This document shows, piece by piece, positions 60,853 through 64,000 of a DNA stretch of 64,000 bases (positions are counted from its first letter, which is position 1; every line of letters starts with the position of its first letter). Location of the stretch: contig NZ_CP063374.1 in NCBI RefSeq assembly GCF_015160875.1, positions 4,095,501-4,159,500 on the forward strand, given 5' to 3'. Origin of the DNA: Streptomyces chromofuscus (GTDB taxonomy: Bacteria > Actinomycetota > Actinomycetes > Streptomycetales > Streptomycetaceae). Under the pieces are notes generated by a model, which saw only the letters and a program-made list of their open reading frames with translations, searched no databases and was not told the origin of the DNA. The translations under genes and the position numbers were made by a program.

Positions 60853-62028
60853 GTGACCGTGGAGAGCACTGCCGCGCGCAAGCCGCGACGCAGCGCCGGA
60901 GGCAAGGCCGGCACCAAGCGCACCACCCGCAACACCCCCCAGGACACCGACCCGGAACTCGTACAGCTGCTGACGCCCGAGGGTGAGCGCGTCAAGAACG
61001 CCGAGTACGAGCGGTTCGTCGACGACATCACCCCCGACGAGCTCCGCGGCCTCTACCGCGACATGGTGCTCACCCGCCGCTTCGACGCCGAGGCCACCGC
61101 CCTGCAGCGCCAGGGCGAGCTGGGACTGTGGGCCTCGCTGCTCGGCCAGGAGGCCGCCCAGATCGGCTCCGGCCGGGCCACCCGCGAGGACGACTACGTC
61201 TTCCCCACCTACCGCGAGCACGGCGTCGCCTGGTGCCGCGGCGTCGACCCGACCAACCTGCTGGGCATGTTCCGCGGCGTCAACAACGGCGGCTGGGATC
61301 CCAACAGCAACAACTTCCACCTCTACACGATCGTCATCGGCTCCCAGACGCTGCACGCCACCGGCTACGCGATGGGCGTCGCCAAGGACGGCGCGGACTC
61401 GGCGGTCATCGCCTACTTCGGCGACGGCGCCTCCAGCCAGGGCGACGTCGCCGAATCGTTCACCTTCTCGGCGGTCTACAACGCCCCCGTGGTGTTCTTC
61501 TGCCAGAACAACCAGTGGGCGATCTCCGAGCCGACCGAGAGGCAGACGCGCGTGCCGCTGTACCAGCGCGCCCGGGGCTACGGCTTCCCCGGCGTCCGCG
61601 TCGACGGCAACGACGTGCTGGCCTGCCTCGCGGTGACCAAGTGGGCGCTGGAGCGGGCCCGCAGCGGCGAGGGCCCGACGCTGGTCGAGGCGTACACCTA
61701 CCGCATGGGCGCCCACACCACCTCCGACGACCCGACCCGCTACCGGCACGACGACGAGCGCGCCGCCTGGGAGGCGAAGGACCCGATCCTGCGTCTTCGC
61801 CGCCACCTGGAGGCCGCAAACCACGCGGACGAGGGATTCTTCGCGGAACTGGAGGCGGAGAGCGAGGCGTTGGGCAGGCGAGTGCGCGAAGCGGTCCGCG
61901 CGATGCCGGACCCGGACCACTTCGCCATCTTCGAGAACGTGTACGCGGACGGGCACGCGCTCGTCGACGAGGAGCGAGCGCAGTTCGCCGCCTACCAGGC
62001 GTCGTTCGCGGACGTAGAGGGGGTCTGA
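60853..62028 (+). CDS. bkdA: Branched-chain 2-oxoacid dehydrogenase E1 alpha (second copy)
   Basis: 391 aa from GTG 60853, five bases after GGAGGAG. A Lys/Arg/Ala-rich N terminus of about 30 residues is specific to this copy. ThDP motif FGDGASSQGDVAESFTFSAVYNAPVVFFCQNNQWAIS, then YRMGAHTTSDDPTRYR. It decarboxylates branched-chain 2-oxoacids. Compared with the copy at 42197-43330 the fold signatures agree, but active-site neighbours differ (GASSQGD versus GGTSEGD), suggesting different substrate bias or expression. First gene of the second bkdABC operon; no Lrp gene is adjacent. Confidence 0.95.
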   Translation: MTVESTAARKPRRSAGGKAGTKRTTRNTPQDTDPELVQLLTPEGERVKNAEYERFVDDITPDELRGLYRDMVLTRRFDAEATALQRQGELGLWASLLGQEAAQIGSGRATREDDYVFPTYREHGVAWCRGVDPTNLLGMFRGVNNGGWDPNSNNFHLYTIVIGSQTLHATGYAMGVAKDGADSAVIAYFGDGASSQGDVAESFTFSAVYNAPVVFFCQNNQWAISEPTERQTRVPLYQRARGYGFPGVRVDGNDVLACLAVTKWALERARSGEGPTLVEAYTYRMGAHTTSDDPTRYRHDDERAAWEAKDPILRLRRHLEAANHADEGFFAELEAESEALGRRVREAVRAMPDPDHFAIFENVYADGHALVDEERAQFAAYQASFADVEGV

Positions 62029-62030
62029 AC

Positions 62031-63011
62031 ATGGCCGTGGAGAAGATGGCCCTGGCCAAGGCGATCAACGAGTCGCTGCGCCGTGCCCTGGAGGCCGACC
62101 CCAAGGTCGTCGTCATGGGCGAGGACGTCGGCAAGCTCGGCGGTGTGTTCCGCGTGACCGACGGCCTGCAGAAGGACTTCGGCGAGAGCCGCGTCATCGA
62201 CACCCCGCTCGCCGAGTCCGGCATCGTCGGCACGGCGATCGGCCTGGCCCTGCGGGGCTACCGCCCCGTCGTCGAGATCCAGTTCGACGGCTTCGTCTTC
62301 CCGGCGTACGACCAGATCGTCACGCAGCTCGCCAAGATGCACGCGCGCTCGCTGGGCAAGGTCAAGCTCCCGGTCGTCGTCCGCATCCCCTACGGCGGCG
62401 GCATCGGCGCGGTCGAGCACCACTCGGAGTCCCCCGAGGCGCTCTTCGCGCACGTGGCGGGCCTGAAGATCGTCTCCCCGTCCAACGCCTCGGACGCGTA
62501 CTGGATGATGCAGCAGGCCATTCAGAGCGACGACCCGGTGATCTTCTTCGAGCCCAAGCGGCGCTACTGGGACAAGGGCGAGGTCAGCACGGAGGCCATC
62601 CCCGGCCCGCTGCACAAGGCGCGGGTCACCCGCGAGGGCACCGACCTCACGCTCGCCGCGTACGGCCCGATGGTGAAGCTCTGCCACGAGGTCGCGGAGG
62701 CCGCCGCCGAGGAGGGCAGGTCGCTGGAGGTCCTCGACCTGCGCTCGGTCTCCCCGCTGGACTTCGACTCCATCCAGGCGTCGGTCGAGAAGACCCGCCG
62801 CCTGGTCGTCGTCCACGAGGCGCCGGTGTTCTTCGGCTCCGGCGCGGAGATCGCCGCCCGGATCACCGAGCGCTGCTTCTACCACCTGGAGGCCCCGGTG
62901 CTCAGGGTCGGCGGCTATCACGCCCCCTACCCGCCGGCCCGCCTGGAGGAGGAGTACCTGCCGGGCCTGGACCGCGTGCTCGACGCCGTCGACCGCTCGC
63001 TGGCGTACTGA
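62031..63011 (+). CDS. bkdB: Branched-chain 2-oxoacid dehydrogenase E1 beta (second copy)
   Basis: 326 aa, ATG two bases after the bkdA stop. MGEDVGKLGGVFRVTDGLQKDFG, TPLAESGIVGTAIGLALRGYRPVVEIQFDGF, RIPYGGGIGAVEHHSESPEALF and ITERCFYHLEAPVLRVGGYHAPYPP are typical E1 beta sequences. It pairs with the upstream alpha chain. It is eight residues shorter than the first copy, mainly at the N terminus. The tight spacing indicates co-translation. Confidence 0.96.
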   Translation: MAVEKMALAKAINESLRRALEADPKVVVMGEDVGKLGGVFRVTDGLQKDFGESRVIDTPLAESGIVGTAIGLALRGYRPVVEIQFDGFVFPAYDQIVTQLAKMHARSLGKVKLPVVVRIPYGGGIGAVEHHSESPEALFAHVAGLKIVSPSNASDAYWMMQQAIQSDDPVIFFEPKRRYWDKGEVSTEAIPGPLHKARVTREGTDLTLAAYGPMVKLCHEVAEAAAEEGRSLEVLDLRSVSPLDFDSIQASVEKTRRLVVVHEAPVFFGSGAEIAARITERCFYHLEAPVLRVGGYHAPYPPARLEEEYLPGLDRVLDAVDRSLAY

Positions 63012-63022
63012 GGGAGAGGGTC

Positions 63023-64000
63023 GTGACGACGATGACGGAAGCGTCCGTGCGCGAGTTCAAGATGCCCGACGTGGGCGAGGGACTGACCGAGGCCGAGATC
63101 CTCAAGTGGTACGTCAAGCCCGGTGACACGGTCACCGACGGCCAGGTGGTGTGCGAGGTCGAGACGGCGAAGGCGGCGGTCGAGCTGCCGATCCCGTACG
63201 ACGGCGTGGTCCGCGAGCTGCACTTCCCCGAGGGCACCACGGTCGACGTCGGCACGTCGATCATCGCGGTGGACGTCGGCGGCGGCGCGGCGCCCGCGCC
63301 TCAGGCGCCCGCCGAGCCGGAGGAGGAGCCGAAGCCGGAGGGCCGCCAGCCGGTGCTCGTGGGCTACGGCGTGTCCACCGCCGCCACCAAGCGCCGCCCG
63401 CGCAGGGGCCCCGAGGTGTCGGTCCGGCAGGCCTCGTCCGCCGTGCAGGCCGAGCTGAACGGCCACGTCGGCCAGGGCACGCAGGCACCGGTCGCCCCGG
63501 CTTCCGCGGCCGTGCCGTCGCAGCAGCGCCCCCTCGCCAAGCCGCCGGTGCGCAAGCTGGCCAAGGACCTCGGCGTCGACCTGGCGACGGTCACCCCGAG
63601 CGGCCCGGACGGCATCATCACGCGCGAGGACGTGCACGCGGCGGCGGCGCCGGTGACGGTGCCCGAGCCGCAGGCGCCGACGCCGGTCGCGGCACCCGCG
63701 GCCCACGCCCCGGCCCCGGCGGCCACCTACGACACGGCTCGCGAGACGCGTGTCCCGGTCAAGGGCGTCCGCAAGGCCACCGCCGCCGCGATGGTCGGCT
63801 CGGCCTTCACGGCGCCGCACGTCACGGAGTTCGTGACGGTCGACGTGACGCGCACGATGAAGCTGGTCGAGGAGCTCAAGGAGGACAAGGAGTTCGCGGG
63901 CCTGCGGGTGAACCCGCTGCTCCTCATCTCCAAGGCGCTCCTGGTGGCGATCCGGCGCAACCCGGACGTCAACGCGTCCTGGGACGAGGCCAACCAGGAG
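63023..64000 (+). CDS. bkdC: Branched-chain 2-oxoacid dehydrogenase E2 (second copy, 3' end outside window)
   Basis: GTG 63023 with GGGAGAGGG upstream; 326 codons are visible and the frame is still open at the window end. Lipoyl domain (about 9-84) with the modified Lys in VETAKAAVELP. An Ala/Pro/Glu linker with LVGYGVSTAATKRR precedes the E1/E3-binding domain KPPVRKLAKDLGVDLATVTPSGPDGIITREDV. Another linker leads to the start of the catalytic domain: RVPVKGVRKATAAAMVGSAFTAPHVTEFVTVDVT. The catalytic HxxxD motif lies beyond the window. Both E2 copies share the LVGYGxG/S linker motif. Confidence 0.95.
   Translation, partial: MTTMTEASVREFKMPDVGEGLTEAEILKWYVKPGDTVTDGQVVCEVETAKAAVELPIPYDGVVRELHFPEGTTVDVGTSIIAVDVGGGAAPAPQAPAEPEEEPKPEGRQPVLVGYGVSTAATKRRPRRGPEVSVRQASSAVQAELNGHVGQGTQAPVAPASAAVPSQQRPLAKPPVRKLAKDLGVDLATVTPSGPDGIITREDVHAAAAPVTVPEPQAPTPVAAPAAHAPAPAATYDTARETRVPVKGVRKATAAAMVGSAFTAPHVTEFVTVDVTRTMKLVEELKEDKEFAGLRVNPLLLISKALLVAIRRNPDVNASWDEANQE

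Overview
The window is very GC-rich chromosomal DNA with strong G/C third-position bias, GTG and TTG starts, many 4-nt ATGA/GTGA gene overlaps, several probably leaderless genes, and a gene order (crgA, sortases, pknB-pbpA-ftsW-pstP-fhaB-fhaA, paa, bkd) typical of the core of a Streptomyces chromosome. One perfect and two one-mismatch parS-type sites plus several perfect DnaA boxes suggest it lies near oriC. No prophage, IS element, rRNA or CRISPR array is seen.

Layout. 1-4.5 kb: end of an anchored exported protein, a tail-anchored Ser/Thr kinase with an XRE regulator, tRNA-Ala(UGC), a gene-free stretch with two strong hairpins and a parS-like site, and a DUF5324 gene. 4.8-7 kb: cyclophilin, rhomboid protease and the septation regulator crgA; DnaA boxes sit between the last two. 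7-19.6 kb: cell-envelope and division block: DUF881 protein, three class E sortases interleaved with a tiny membrane protein and a TrpG/PabA glutamine amidotransferase, then the leftward operon fhaA-fhaB-pstP-ftsW-pbpA-pknB (FHA proteins, PP2C phosphatase, SEDS protein, penicillin-binding protein, PASTA kinase). tRNA-Leu(CAG) follows.

20-29 kb is the most accessory-looking part: a MacB/FtsX-type ABC exporter, a DedA protein, the stub of a SARP regulator, a two-component system, a non-coding tandem-repeat array, a frameshifted phospholipase A2 relic, two DnaA boxes and a DUF2252 gene. 29-30.7 kb holds a J-domain-like protein with a heptapeptide repeat array and a rhodanese.

30.7-46 kb is catabolic: paaABCDE (phenylacetyl-CoA epoxidase), a DUF5819/HTTM/SpoU-methyltransferase operon, paaN, a 3-hydroxyacyl-CoA dehydrogenase with a TetR regulator, and an Lrp-type bkdR divergent from one branched-chain 2-oxoacid dehydrogenase operon (bkdABC). 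Near-identical TetR-type operators lie upstream of paaA, between paaN and the dehydrogenase, and upstream of bkdA, which suggests one regulon.

46-64 kb: mobA and moeA (molybdenum cofactor), a K+ channel divergent from a stand-alone RCK protein, a DrrAB-type ABC exporter, a quinone oxidoreductase, a lipoprotein, the proteasome activator Bpa, two divergent Ser/Thr kinases, an APH-fold kinase, a LuxR response regulator, and a second bkdABC operon cut by the window end.
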